Assembly (NCBI GenBank): GCA_012845835.1
Contig: JABAKD010000013.1
Location: 13,260,348 to 13,324,347, forward strand
Length of the DNA stretch: 64,000 nt
Direction of reading: 5' to 3'
From: Undaria pinnatifida
Taxonomy: Eukaryota > Sar > Phaeophyceae > Laminariales > Alariaceae
Shown here: positions 11,337 to 22,199 of the stretch, piece after piece
How the letters are laid out: each line of letters starts with the position of its first letter
Numbering within the stretch: the stretch's first letter is position 1
Notes under the pieces: generated by a model
What the model was told of the DNA's origin: nothing
Database searches by the model: none
The model's input: the letters and a program-made list of their open reading frames with translations, nothing else
Made by a program: the position numbers and the translations under genes

Positions 11337-13816
11337 CATGGAGGCTTTGCGCACACCCGCTGCATGGCGGAAAACCTCGCGAGAGGACATGAAGATCCTA
11401 GGCCCTGCGTCGCGTGTCGCTCGGCGTGGCCGGGAGGAAGCAGACCTCCCCACCCGGCGGAGCTGGCTAGAGGGATATCCATGGACGGTCATCAAGGAAG
11501 GTGGGGGGCGGTGAGAGGTGCCCTGTAGTTCGCCACCCGCGTTCAGTGGCACATATCCGGACTGGAGTAGCTACGTGACGACTGGCATTTACGGTACGTT
11601 TGAGCTCATGTTACATGCACACGGAAGGAGCTCAACCTCCTCGTTCTTGCTATGCTCCCTATTTTGCGATGCGCTGGACCTGCCTCAAGGGGCATATCTT
11701 GATTTTCCCCGACCGAGGGAATGGGAAACGACGGCAGGCCGATACCGTACGCTGTTCGCTGCGTACGCCATCCAACCGCAGGATATCTTACTCCGACTCC
11801 AAAATCAAAGAATTTACATCGCACCTGACGTCCAACAATATCTAGTAAGCCTCGACGCCGAATGCGAAGAGCGACTAACGAGGTGGACGCTCGGGGTCCG
11901 AAGCGCGTTGGAAGCGGGTGATGCGCTTCCTTCCTTCCCAGCAGCAATGGCAGCGACACCGGAGAGAACGGATCGGACGCTGGAGAACGACCCTTTACAC
12001 ACGGGACCAACTGAACAAGGAGACGCTGCTAGGAGTGCAGCAGAGAGGCGTCATGATGCGGGAAGCAGGGGCGCATGTCCCTGCGCCTACTGCGGGCGGG
12101 CTCCAGCGGAACCTACTGGGGATTCTGCGGTGGACTCTTTATGGGCACTTATTCCGTGTCCCCACGGAGAGCAAGTACATGCGCGCTGCATGCTAGACCG
12201 TGCGGAACGCCTCGCGAGTGGGCATGCAGACCCACAACCATGTGTCGCGTGTCGCTCGGAATGGCCGGCAAGAAATCGGCCTCTTCATCCAGCGGGGCTG
12301 GCTGAGGACCTTCCAAGGCCACGCCCGGGGGGAAGGTGGCCGGCAGTAGCGGGAGCCCTGCAATTCGCCGAGCTCTTGGAGGAGGACGGCCCCCGGTTGG
12401 ACCCAGCTAGTTACGTCACGACTGGTCCCCACGATACTTTTGAGGAGGTGGTGAGGACCCATAGGAGCAGCCCAACCTCCTCGTTCCTGTTGTGCTCCCT
12501 GTTCGGCGATGCTCTTGGCCTGCCCCAAGGCGCCTACCTTGACTTCCCTCGACCGAGGGAATGGAGAGCGGCAGACGGTCACTACCGTGAGATCTTCGCC
12601 GCGTACGGCATCCGGCCGCAGGATACTGTACTGCGACTCCCGAATCGAAGGATCTACATCCTACCTCATGTCCAAGAGTTCTTGGCGGGCCTCGACTCGA
12701 CGTGGGAGGACCGCCTGACGAGGTGGATCCTCGGGGTCCGAAATGGGTTAGAAAATGGGGAGGCGCTTCCTCCATTCCCGACGGCAGCGTGGACCTTCGG
12801 GTCCCAAAACGGGTTGGAGGCAGGGAACGAGCTGCCGCCCTCCCCGGCGGCGGCGGGGGTAACACCGGAAGGAACAGACCCGACGCTGGAGAGTGACTCG
12901 TTAGCAGCGGGAGTGACACAACCGGAAGGAGAAGCTCCGGCGTCTGAAGGTGACTCGAGGGTAAGGGGGCAGGCGGAGCCAGGAGGCGCCGCTTCTTATG
13001 TAACCGTCGAGAACGCCCTCATGGCCGAACAAGGGGATGTCACGGTGGCGGGACCCTTGCCCCCCCCCCTGAGTCAGCCCAGCGCCACCCCAGCGGCGGT
13101 GAGGGGCACGGCGGAAGGAACGGGCCCGGCACGGGAGAGCGACCCTTCAGCAGCAGGCGTGGCACCACCGGAAGGTGCAACTCTAGCGTCAGAAGGTGAC
13201 CCTGGGGGGAGGGAGCAGACGGAGCCAGGAGGTGCTGTACCTGTTACCACGGGAAACTTCCGAACTGCCGAAAACAGGAAGGCGACGGCGCCGGGACACT
13301 CACGCGCCCACAACACAGCCCAGCGTCACCCCAGAAACGTCGAGAGCGATTGCTTCTACGTCCACTGGTGTAGTAGAGGGTGGGAGAAGCACAAGAGGCA
13401 GACGAGGTCGACCGCGCGGATCCGGAAGAGGAACACGAGCGACAAGAACTGGGAGAGGAGCCACCACGAACCGGGGGCGAATCCCTCGACATGGAAGCGG
13501 CGAGGTTCCCTCGGCCCCTGCCGAAGGAAGGGTTGGCGGTGGAGAGAGGGAAGGCGGGGATGGAGAGGGAGGAGGGTCAGCACCAGGGAGCGTAACGCAA
13601 CTTCGCGCTTTCATTACAGACGACCACAGCGGTACGAGCTGTGGGGGCTGTAGAGCAACGATTGCTCGGGGACACCGAGTGGTGGCGTTGCCCTGTGGAC
13701 GTCAACATGCAATGCATGCGCGGTGCGTGGTGAATACGGTCCAGGCGGGGCGCAGGCGTCGCTTCTCTGCGGAGCAAGGGGATGCGCAGTCCGCCATGGA
13801 AGACGGGAAGCAATAG
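11337..13816 (+). pseudogene. RING-finger / duplicated-domain protein of the non-LTR element (broken)
   Basis: The long frame 11518-13653 has no ATG at its open 5' edge (first in-frame ATG at 11608). It encodes two copies of a roughly 125-residue domain (frame residues 18-145 and 298-424; shared words TSSFLLCSLF, LPQGAYLDFPRPREW, LTRWxLGVR). Between them is a RING-H2-like finger at 187-245: C189-x2-C192, C214-x-H216, H221-x2-C224, C242-x2-C245. A half finger (HxRCM...CVACRSAWP) lies upstream in another frame at 11337-11430, cut off by a TAG at 11526-11528 where the paralogous copy has Gln. A third finger (CGGC...CGRQHAMHARC) lies at about 13636-13725 one frame away, after a basic RRGRPRG stretch resembling an AT-hook. 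Original architecture: finger, domain, finger, domain, basic linker, finger. The duplicated domain is unknown to me. Such proteins could bind nucleic acid or act as ubiquitin ligases; that is inference. Confidence 0.65.
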
Positions 13817-15300
13817 AAGCGGCAGTTCAGGCCGACCCTGGACTACGCGTGACGGCAGCGGGACTCGGGGCGAGACCTGACGATGGCGAGGAAGAGCGCC
13901 GGGATGGCCTCTGCTATCTCTGGGGCAAAAACTCATTGGTAATTGCAGGACCGCTCGATGATGTCCCCCTTGAGGACCTCCAACAACGCTTCGCCACTGT
14001 TGTCAAAGTGCAGCCGAGGCTGGCTACTGCCCACGCCAAGCTTATCACCCATGTGCTTGGCCTCCTCAATCACGCCTTGGGAGAGCATCGCCAATCCACA
14101 CAATCGGAGACGCCGCAATCACTCCTGAGGTCAATCAAGTTGTGGTACATCCTCCCAGCTCTACTGCACTCGCAAGATGGCCGAATGAAACGGCGTGAGA
14201 GGTTTGCGTTTGCCGAACGCGGTGACCCCACCCTCTTGCTCCCGTGGTTAATGGAGTTCACCTGTCGAACATCGACGAGGCAAATCGGCCAAGCCCACGA
14301 AGAGACGAACGCTGATATGTTTAAGAGGGCATCATCAGCATGCCGCTATCGAGGGGGGGTGACTGTGGCAGCACGCAGCCTCCTCGCGGAACCGCGCGCG
14401 CCGGGGAACGAGGAAACGTGGGAGCGCGCAAAAGCAAAGTTCCCGGAGGAGAACCAGGCCTGCGTCTCCGAAGCTGTAGCGGCAGCGGTGGCAGCAAGTT
14501 CCTCCGACCAGGAGAAAGGGAGTATTCCCAACTGACGCCCGGAGGAAGAGTTCGACCCACAGTGGCCCTCGAGGTCATCAATTCTCGCAACGCCTTATCA
14601 GGGGCGCGGGAAGCGACGGTCTGTGCTTCTCGCACTTGCAGTCAACACTCAGGACTGGTTTTTGGCGCGAAAAATTCGGAGCTGGCATTGAAGCCTTCTG
14701 GAGAAGAATTATAGATGATCCAAACGCCTTCCCGCCTGAGTTCTGGCAGCTCTTCTTGCAATTCAACCTCACTGCCCTGGGTGAAAAATGCCGTCCCGTG
14801 TGCGTCGGAATGACGTGGAGGCGGCTTTTTTCGGCTGGAACCATGCGGCAGTGGCGACCACGGCTGGAGGAGGCCCACCGCGAAGCGAGACAGTTTGGAG
14901 TCGGAGTACGAGGGGGATGGAACAGGTAGCGCCACGCGCAAGAGTGCACCACGAGGCAAAAAAACTGGCTGATCCTCACCGATTGCTCCAACGCATTCAA
15001 CACAGTGAAGCGGACTGCTATGCTAGCGGAGCCAGCCACTTACGTGCCGGCGCTTACACCGTTTGTGGCAAAATGTTACGGCGAGATGTCTGCGCCCGTG
15101 TTCTTCAGATGGAATCCAGAGAAAGGGGGAAGATCGACTGCTCCAGCGGGGTGCAACAAGAGGATGCCATAGGGCCGGCGTTGTTCTGCATGCGCTCCTG
15201 CCGGTGCTGAAGCGGACACGGGCGGAGTTCGAGCCAAGAGATGTAGAGGATTCGCCTAACTAGTTGATATTTGCATCGGAATAAGGTTAGGGTTAGGGTT
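13723..15300 (+). pseudogene. Reverse transcriptase region of the non-LTR element (broken)
   Basis: The open frame 13723-14535 carries a helical pre-RT region (LWYILPALLHSQDGR, LMEFTCRTS, WERAKAKFPEE). RT follows across frame changes: VINSRNALSG (about 14570-14605), DGLCFSHLQS (14615 onward), FPPEFWQLFLQFNLTALGEK, the motif A block LTDCSNAFNTV (about 14972-15005) with its first catalytic Asp, and a motif B-like block SSGVQQEDAIGPALF (about 15140-15185), where Glu replaces the expected Gly. The F/Y-x-DD box should follow, but the sequence reads FA-stop-LVD (about 15250-15270), so the catalytic pair is destroyed, and a telomere-like tract comes next. At least three frameshifts occur. Confidence 0.75.
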
Positions 15301-15302
15301 AG
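15282..15302 (+). repeat. Interstitial telomere-like repeat inside the RT gene
   Basis: About three TTAGGG units in the reading direction, sitting between the ruined catalytic box and the downstream LSNIGIAINPSK block. The coding match resumes directly after it. It looks like filler DNA at a repaired break. Confidence 0.75.
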
Positions 15303-17112
15303 CTGTCCAACATCGGAATTGCGATCAACCCGAGCAAAATGGTTGCCCTGCCCCCAAAGGGGCACGTACCTACGCCGGAACAAATCGCCCTTCTTGAAGG
15401 CATTGGCGTCAGCATCGCCGAACGTGGTGGGGTTAAGGTGATGGGGGTGCCCATCGGCACAGATGAGTACGCGAGGGAGAGTGCAATGGAGATAGTCCGA
15501 AATGGGGGGGCGGAGCAACTCGTGCGGATGTTGTCGCGCATGCCGGACAATCGATCAGCCAACCTGATTGCCGCCAGCTCTATGGTTCAACGGACCTCCT
15601 ACCTTGAACGCGTGATGGACCCAGAACTATCGCTGGCTGCATGCAAAAAAGCAGATGGCAACGCCTTGTGGATGCTGGAGAAATTGCTCGATCTCCCGGG
15701 GGCAGCAGAAGAATCGCCGTTTTTCGCGGACGGGTGCCCGACAAACATGTTGACCCTGCAACCCCATCAACAGGCGCAGGCGAGCCTGTCCACGGGGGCC
15801 GAAGGGTTTGGGCTGTCGTCGGCTGAAGCCCGGAGGATGTCAGCATTCGTTGGGAGCTTGGTGGCGACGGTTCCAGAGGTGCTTGCTGATCTGTCCGGCG
15901 CAATGGGGAACAAAGACAGGAGAGAGCTGCCCGATTCTGACCTCATGCGGTGCATCTGGAACAGCGTCAGGGACCTGCGCGTTGTGCATGGGGTTTCAGA
16001 GGAGGCCATGGCGAACATCGTGCCGGGAAAGCTGGCGGGACAGAGCCTTTAGAGCAGGAGAGCAAGGTGCCTCAGGGCAATCAGTTGCAGACGTGTTGCC
16101 TGCACACGACACCGAAACTATCAGATCCAGCAAAGCGCAGCATAGACTGGGTAAACTGGTAAACCGAGTACATTATGAGAGGTACGTCTCTTCGCTGGAC
16201 CAGCTTCCCGAGACGAGGCCCCAGCGAGACACAAGCGAATCTCAAGGCGAGAAGGAGACACGATACTTGACCAAGGCCCGGCAACGGAGTCAATCGGGAT
16301 CAGGGGCTACCGTCTTTCTAAGGGCGAGGCCTGTAGACTCAGCTAGAACCATCCCTGCATCAGAGTTCGTGACTGCGGGGAAGAGATTTCTGGGGGTAGA
16401 GGAATTCCTGGCGGCGAGGTGCCCATGCTGCGGTGAAGCGGAGGTTGATACGCGGCATGCACGACTGTGTCACCGATCGGGCGCGCAAGTGAACCAGCAT
16501 CAACCCCTTGTGCACGCGCTCTCCCGCACCCTTAAGAGCATGTCCATCCACCACCAGGTGGAAAGCGGAGCCATGTTTCACGCAGACAGGGATTTGCGAA
16601 TGGGCATCGTGATTGAGGCAGGTGGACTAAGAAGTGCTACGGCATCGGAGTACCGCGACAAGTCGACACTCCTCGACGTCACGTATGCGAACCCACAAGC
16701 AGGGGGGCACATGCGGGCAGGAAGCGCGGATCGAAACGGATCAGTGGCTTCCACTTCCGAGGAGCGCGAGCGCAACCACTACGCTCGTCCGGGACAGGTG
16801 TCCTTCGACGAACGCAGTTGCAAACTCGCCACCCTCGCGGTGGAAAGCTTTGGGCGCCTCGGTAAAGAAGGCAGCGACCTGGTAGATCAGGTGGCGGCAA
16901 GCATCGTTGAAGGGACAGACGCATCGTTCCTAGCGCCGAAAGGCGTGTGCAAGGAGCGACTATTCCAAATTATGTCTGTGATCACTCAGGTCGCGCGCAG
17001 AGTTCATTGATATAAGCTATCTCTGAGGGATCGCCAGGCCGCGAGGGTTAGGGAGGAAGAATCGGGAGGACTACGGCCTCTGGCCTGGGGTGGCAATGTT
17101 GATGAGGATTAA
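15303..17112 (+). pseudogene. C-terminal half of the non-LTR polyprotein: RT thumb, CCHC knuckle and endonuclease-like domain
   Basis: The open frame to 16052 continues RT (LSNIGIAINPSK, GVKVMGVPIGTDEY, a common non-LTR motif after the catalytic box). The frame then changes to 15808-17010. At about 16417-16476 lies a zinc knuckle CPCCGEAEVDTRHARLC (C-x2-C-x8-H-x3-C type), as found C-terminal in many non-LTR elements. Downstream, DLRMGIVIEAG, then LLDVTYA about 20 residues later, then LAVESFGRLG resemble the P/R-x-D...D...K layout of restriction-like endonucleases of R2/CRE/NeSL-type elements; the first acidic position is Gly here. A TGA at 17008-17010 interrupts, but the same frame continues in a conserved-looking style (LRDRQAARVREEE) to TAA at 17110-17112. 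Confidence 0.65.
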
Positions 17113-17329
17113 GGTCGACTCTCAGCTAAAACGTATATAGGGAAAGGAAATAACAGATAAAAGGAGAATATGTGGGGAAAAGAAAATGGGTAAATGGTTG
17201 GCGAAAGATACCACTGCATTATGGTGCGATCATTCGACTTCATATTAGGTACTACTGCTGCTTTATGGAAGGATACTCGATTTACATCGGAACGTCATCT
17301 ACGCTATATTGTCGGAGGGCAGAAATAAT
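17113..17329 (+). other. 3' UTR of the non-LTR element
   Basis: About 217 bp, purine-rich at first, ending in GAAATAAT at the junction with the host LTR. No long poly(A) tail; the junction shares only AAT with the upstream side, so the target duplication is very short or absent. Confidence 0.55.
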
Positions 17330-17663
17330 AATAGAAGGATGGGAGAAGAGTGAATGGGGTAGGGCCACCCGCGTCATCCGTCTCAACGTCTAGAGCACTA
17401 CTCCTTCCAGAAGCCTCTGATTTCGAGGACTCGATTACCTGGTACAGTAGTACGATCTTCTCGAAATATACAGCAGCAGTAGTCGAACAGGTGGTAATCC
17501 CGCCGCTTTTCTAGAACATTTCCTCCAAGAAAGTTCCGGTTCAGCTGTAACGCTCACATGTTACTTTCTACTTTTGCTACGACTACGAGTACAGCAATTG
17601 AACCAATCAATGCTACAGAACGTTGCCTCGATAGGCGGTAGTCTAAAACCCCTATCCTCAACA
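17330..17663 (-). repeat. Copia 3' LTR, proximal part
   Basis: Aligns base for base with 23906-24251 (GAATGGGGTAGGGCCACCC, CCTTCCAGAAGCCTCTGATT, CGATAGGCGGTAGTCTAAAA) and ends CTCAACA beside the polypurine tract. Confidence 0.85.
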
Positions 17664-17675
17664 CTCCCCCACAAT
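17664..17675 (-). promoter_or_regulatory. Copia polypurine tract
   Basis: On the minus strand ATTGTGGGGGAG directly precedes the LTR start TGTTGA, the standard position and composition of a plus-strand priming site. Confidence 0.8.
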
Positions 17676-18252
17676 GGAAGTGGCATGTCGAATTTTCATT
17701 CAATAGCATGTTCCACTTGAAACCAAGTTACACACCAATCAGAGATGCGACGAATGTCATTTCCCACTGAGGTGTAATGCAGGCTTGCTCACGCATTTCG
17801 TAAAGCTCGGATTTCCGTATCCCGTGTGTTCCAACCGAATCAAACGCCAACGCTTATACAATGACAACAATAGAAACCGTGAATCTAATCACGAAACCGT
17901 TAGTGCCACCGGTTCCAAATTGTGTCAGGAGTCCAAGACTGAGGACACTGAACAGGTTGTGACTCAGCAAACCTACTGTTGCTAGTGCGACTCGAACAAC
18001 CAACACACCCTGAACTTCGGTGATTAATCCGAGTGCACTAGTTATCCGCAAATCCAAACGGAATTATCCTGCGGACCATACTACGGTTACTACGTAACCC
18101 CCTTCCCCCATTCTTGAATGTCGACCAGTGCTCTTGGCGAGTTGATCGATTCTCTGTCTCACACAGCAAAATCTAGTGCCTACAAAGACGCCTATCTAGG
18201 ACAAGGTTTTTGTTGCCGTCCAGGCTCCAAAGCCTCTGATTTTGGTGATGAG

Positions 18253-18660
18253 TTACTGGTGACGCTGAACATTGAGGTGTTTAGTCCCAAAACCAGCAAG
18301 TTGGTCTTGCGTCTTCACGTAGTGGATGGTGATCATGCCGTCCTCTACCAGCTCTTGGAAGAAGAAATATCTCAGTGCAATGTGCTTTGCCCGACGGGAG
18401 AAGGTGCGGTTTCCGGCAACATGAAGCGCCGACGTGTTGTCGATGAAGAGAGGGACACTGTCGAATCCATCCTTGAATCCTAGCTCCTGCATCACGTCCT
18501 TGCAGAAGACGGCCTCTTTCATCGTTAGCGCTTCTTCGACGAGCTCCGCTTCAATTGTTGATTGAGCGGTGAGGCCTTGAAGTCCCACTTAAAAACTGAT
18601 TGGGCCGTTTGCGAGCATAACGATGTACGAGGACGTTGATTTGGCGTTGCCTGGGTTATT
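18253..18660 (-). pseudogene. Copia RNase H domain
   Basis: Minus-strand frame with GLTAQSTIEAE, FIDNTSALHVAGN, RRAKHIALRYFF, HYVKTQDQLAGFGTKHL: the order and spacing of the copia RNase H (acidic residues in AE and DN, then the R-KHI-RYF helix and the QLAD-TK-like end). GFGTK replaces the usual D-F-TK form. It is separated from RT by a frame change near 18590. Confidence 0.85.
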
Positions 18661-19843
18661 ACGCCAGGTAGCATCGGAGAAGGCGGCGAGCTTAAACTCT
18701 CCCTGCATGTGGGTGATGAAGAAGTCGGTGAACCCGGCGAAGCAGCGAAGCACATGCTTGACGGCTCCCACACGAGCCTTGGAAGGCTTGAACGTTCCCC
18801 GTGTCAGCTGATTCACGGCGTAGAGGATGTCATGCCCGGAAACCTGTGCGAAGTACATGGTGGCACCTACGATTGACTGGTACCGCCGCTTACCTTTCTC
18901 GTCCAGCAGATTCTTCTCCTTTTGGTTGAGCGAAACTTCCCGTCCCGCACCTGATGTAAAGGCGGGATTACAGCCCTTCATGCCAAAGCGTCCGACGACT
19001 CCTCCGTGCAATCTTTCTGGTCGATGGTGATCGTTCCTTCCTTGCCGTTACGGGTTACACTCATGCCGAGCACCCTCGACACGTCGCCCATGTCCGTCAT
19101 CTCGAAACGGTCCATAAGTTGTTTCTTGAGCTTGTTCAGCAGCTGAGTGTTAGCGCCTAGTAGAAGAACGTCATCCACGCACAGCGTAATAATTACAAAG
19201 GCAGTGTTATCCTCGAATACGTAAATGCATGGGTCCGATTTTGGCGAGGTGATGGTCCATTGTGCCGAATCAATTCTTCGGGTTCTGCCGGAGACGGTAT
19301 AAACTCTTCTTGGGCTTCATGACAAGAGGCACTCCGGACTTGTCGGCTCTTTCGTAGCCGGGGCCATCTTGGCGAAAACGTCTTCCTCCACGTCGGCGTT
19401 CACAAATGCTGTCTGGACGTCTAGCATAAACAACTCATAGTCCAGTTCCGCCGCGATCGCCAGCATCATGTGGATGCTCTGAAGTCTGTATACGGGGCGA
19501 AGGTGCCGCCGCAGTCGACTCCGGGCATCTGAGACCACTCATGTACGACTAGACGGCTTTTGTACGTGCCATCTGCCTGGATTGTGTCTTCCCACCGCGT
19601 GCCGGTCACCCTATTTCCTGTCGGGACCGAGGTGATTGGTATCAGGTCGTAGATGCCGTGCTTTTCCAGGCTTGCGACCTCCCTGTCAGATGCCACTTCC
19701 AACGCGCCGCTTGTGGAAAGTCCATAGCCTCGTTGAAGGTGTTGGGGATTTTCTCCTTTTGCTCCCCCGCCGAAAATCTTCCTTGGTATTGGTGGTGGCG
19801 TAGGCGTTCTCTGTGCCGAACGTGTCGTCAAGTTGGTGCTCAA
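18589..19843 (-). pseudogene. Copia reverse transcriptase (RVT_2)
   Basis: Frames 19843-19466, 19538-19317, 19178-18978 and 19011-18589 together give the copia RT. Landmarks: EVASLEKHGIYDLIP, TGTRWEDTIQADGTYKSRLV, GVDCGGTFAP, LDVQTAFVNADVEEDVF (first catalytic Asp, about 19401-19426), VDDVLLLGAN (about 19150-19178) and YQSIVGATMYFAQVSGHDILY. The residue before the catalytic DD pair is Cys (LCVDD), where Tyr is usual. Frameshifts and stops separate the blocks. Confidence 0.85.
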
Positions 19844-20450
19844 TGTCCAAATTGGCGTGAAATCTTACTTTGGGAGATCCTGCTGTAGCTTGTGCACTTG
19901 TTGAACCATGTCCTTCTGGAAGAGACCTGCCAAAGCTGTGCGGTTGCTCCGATTTGCCCGATAGTCTGTAGCTGCAGACGAACGAACTTGGCTGCGAGAA
20001 ACGGCGCGGGTAACATAGGGCTGCATGGCGTAGCCGTCGGTGGTTGCTTGCGGTGCCGCCATAGCAGGCACGGGTGCAGGCGCTGTTTCTGGCGCAGGCG
20101 CAGGTGCAGATGTAGCTGAAGACGTTGATTCCTGCGGTGTGGCTTCCCCAGGCGAAGAACCCCCGGATGTAGGAAAAGGTAGTGGGTCGTTGGCGTCGAA
20201 GTCGAAAGCAGTCGCATATTCTTTCGCATCCTGTATCATGTCATTGCGTGAAGAGTGGTTGTCATCGAGGCTGTTGTCGCAGAAGTCAAACATTGGAGTT
20301 TTTAGACTCTGTAGCGGCGAAAGCCGTCTGAAAGGGGGAAGCAAGTGCGGTGGTGTTTCCATGGAGACGACGCTCCTGCTTTCGACCGCTAGACGCGTCT
20401 TGGGGATGAGTTGCTTCCGTTCTGGCTGAAACCGCACACCATTCCTTCTC
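19844..20450 (-). pseudogene. Copia linker between integrase and RT
   Basis: A Ser/Pro/Ala-rich low-complexity segment on the minus strand (SSATSAPAPAPETAPAPVP). Such a spacer between integrase and RT is normal in copia polyproteins. It ends in a frame change near 19860. Confidence 0.6.
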
Positions 20451-21182
20451 ACAAAGTGTGACCGAGCTTGTTGGCGTTCTTGATACGGACGAACGCCCTG
20501 GCGCCGATGATTCTGAGGTGTGAAAGGTCGGCATCTTTGCCGTAAAGCATCTTATACGGTGTTTCCATCTTGAACGCCGAATGCGGGATACAATTGCACA
20601 GATAGGACGCCGTCATCATGAGCTCTCCCCACAGAAGTGGAGGGAGTCCACTGTCACCGAGCATGCAGCGAACCATTCCGCACCACGTCCGCCCGAAGTG
20701 CTCGGGTGCACCGATCTGCTGTGGCATGTTAGTGGCTGCGAATTCCTGAGCTATGCCTGTTCCTGGGCAGTAATCCTTGAACTCGTCGCCGGTAAACTCG
20801 CTTCCCGTGTCGGCACGCCATCTGATGATGATGCGTTTGCGAGAGGTGTCACGGTTGAAGTGACGAACAGTTGAAGCGAGGCAAGGGCTTGATCTTTGCT
20901 GCAGGGAAGGTAGACTGTGGTCCATTTGATGAACGGGTCGGTGATCTTGCTGACAAACTTGTATCCACCATGAGCCGTCGATTTAAAGGGGCCCATGAGG
21001 TCTCCGTACGCGAGTTGAAAGGGCGCATTAATGGCGGCGTGGTTGGCTTTCTTAGGGTGAGCCAGCTGGTCGCTTTTCCCCACCGCACAGACTTCACAGC
21101 CCGCAATAGAACCGTCAAATGCGACCCCATTGCCGCTCTTCCTGTTTATGAGCTCCAGGCTGCGTTTATTGAGGTGACCCAG
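20449..21182 (-). pseudogene. Copia integrase core
   Basis: Minus-strand frames 21083-20751 and 20925-20449. LAYGDLMGPFKSTAHGGYKF holds the first catalytic Asp, RADTGSEFTGDEFKDYC the second, and APEHFGRT the downstream Glu of the D,D35E triad. Then come PPLLWGELMMTASYLCNCIP and FKMETPYKMLYGKDAD, typical of the copia integrase C-terminal side. A frameshift lies near 20850-20920. Confidence 0.85.
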
Positions 21183-22088
21183 TCACCGATGCCACACTTG
21201 GGCATTGGTCACCGCATCTATCGCCTGCCCCTTTCCTCCGTATCCATCAACACGGAGGTCTGGCTTGAAGGAGTAGAGTTCTTCGGTCTCTCCGCGAAGT
21301 CGCACGGTGATGTCGCCTACCTCCAGTCTGAGTTTCTTGGCATCGAAAATCGAAACGATACGCTTTCTCGCTGCCGTTTTTACCGAGAAAAGATTGCGCC
21401 CAATACCGGGCACAATTAGGTTTGCGATCCGCGCGAGGTGCTGCTCTCCGTAGTCGTCCGTGATGAGGCCTTGTGAGACACCTTCCGCCGTGCCGTCCAG
21501 CAGAGCTCCTCCAGCCGTAAGAATCGTGCGAGGCGTACTGATCGAGGTGTAGTCCTGTAAACGATGTTTGAGATCGGGGATCATGATATCGTCGAAGTAG
21601 TGGCCTGAGGCTCCGCTGTCGACTAGAGCAGTAACAACATTGCCGCTCTCGTGCGGTTTGGGCTCGATCTCGGCCGGTTCTGCCTCCATCGAGGCCATAC
21701 CGTATAACGATCCACCCTCACCGTCCGTTCCCCCGTTCATGTAGGAGAAGTCCGGCGTTTCCCGAACTCCAATAGAGATAGCGGGCTTGGCGTGTTCTTC
21801 AAATGGCCGAGGACGCGATGCTGACAGTGAGCCAAATTCCCAGGTGTCCTCATTGTGGCTTTTCCCCGCGGAAATTGCCGCCCTGGGATGATTCTCTGTC
21901 GCTTTGAAAGAGATGGAAGGGTGTTTCGGCTGATTGTCCTGTTTAGGAAGGTCGTAAGCGCTGCAAGCTCCCTTTATCCGCGAAGGCCCGGTTGCAGCAT
22001 TGTGAGCGTTGCCGTCAGCCCGTTTGCGCCTTCTGGCGCGGCGGTCGGCGTCGCTGTGGGAGGTTATTTCATGGCATGAGCACCCCAC
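21183..22088 (-). pseudogene. Copia protease and GAG pre-integrase region
   Basis: A 301-residue minus-strand frame. The retropepsin active site is ALVDSGASGHYFDD (about 21588-21640; D-S/T-G-A form). Downstream, LVPGIGRNLFSVKTAARK and NAQVWHR at the end match the pre-integrase zinc-binding module that starts W-HR-GH. The frame breaks just before the integrase core. Confidence 0.85.
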
Positions 22089-22199
22089 GGGACCTCGCCC
22101 ACCTCCACGGTTTCGTTGGTGTTGTCTGCGTGGGTTTTTCTGTTATCCTTCACGCTGCTGCGGCTGCTGTCCACCTTTCTCCTGCTGTTGCTTGGTGCG

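Larger units (their letters stand above)
10661..17329 (+). mobile_element. Non-LTR retrotransposon with RING fingers and a restriction-like-endonuclease-type C-terminus
   Basis: The boundaries come from comparing the split 3' LTR with the intact 5' LTR: the 5' LTR reads straight through GAGGAAGAATAGAAGGATG where this element intervenes. Content in order: 5' region; coding region with RING-type zinc fingers and a duplicated unknown domain (11337-13816); reverse transcriptase (about 14560-15300); thumb/connector; CCHC zinc knuckle (about 16417-16476); a region with the pattern of R2/CRE-type restriction-like endonucleases (about 16560-16900); stop at 17110-17112 and a 3' UTR. It has no terminal repeats and only a trinucleotide (AAT) is shared at the two junctions. 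It lies opposite to its copia host. Frame changes and in-frame stops make this copy dead. Confidence 0.8.

Noticed and set aside
15282-15302. Chromosome end
   Set aside because: Only about three TTAGGG units, inside a retrotransposon, with unique sequence on both sides.
10452-17663. Direct repeats flanking the non-LTR element as its own LTRs
   Set aside because: 10452-10660 and 17330-17663 are not similar to each other; they are two consecutive pieces of one copia LTR, as the intact copy at 23710-24251 shows.
18080-18118. Polypurine tract of copia at the C-rich stretch near 18096-18112
   Set aside because: The G-rich complement is present, but the LTR boundary defined by the second LTR copy lies at 17663, next to another polypurine tract.
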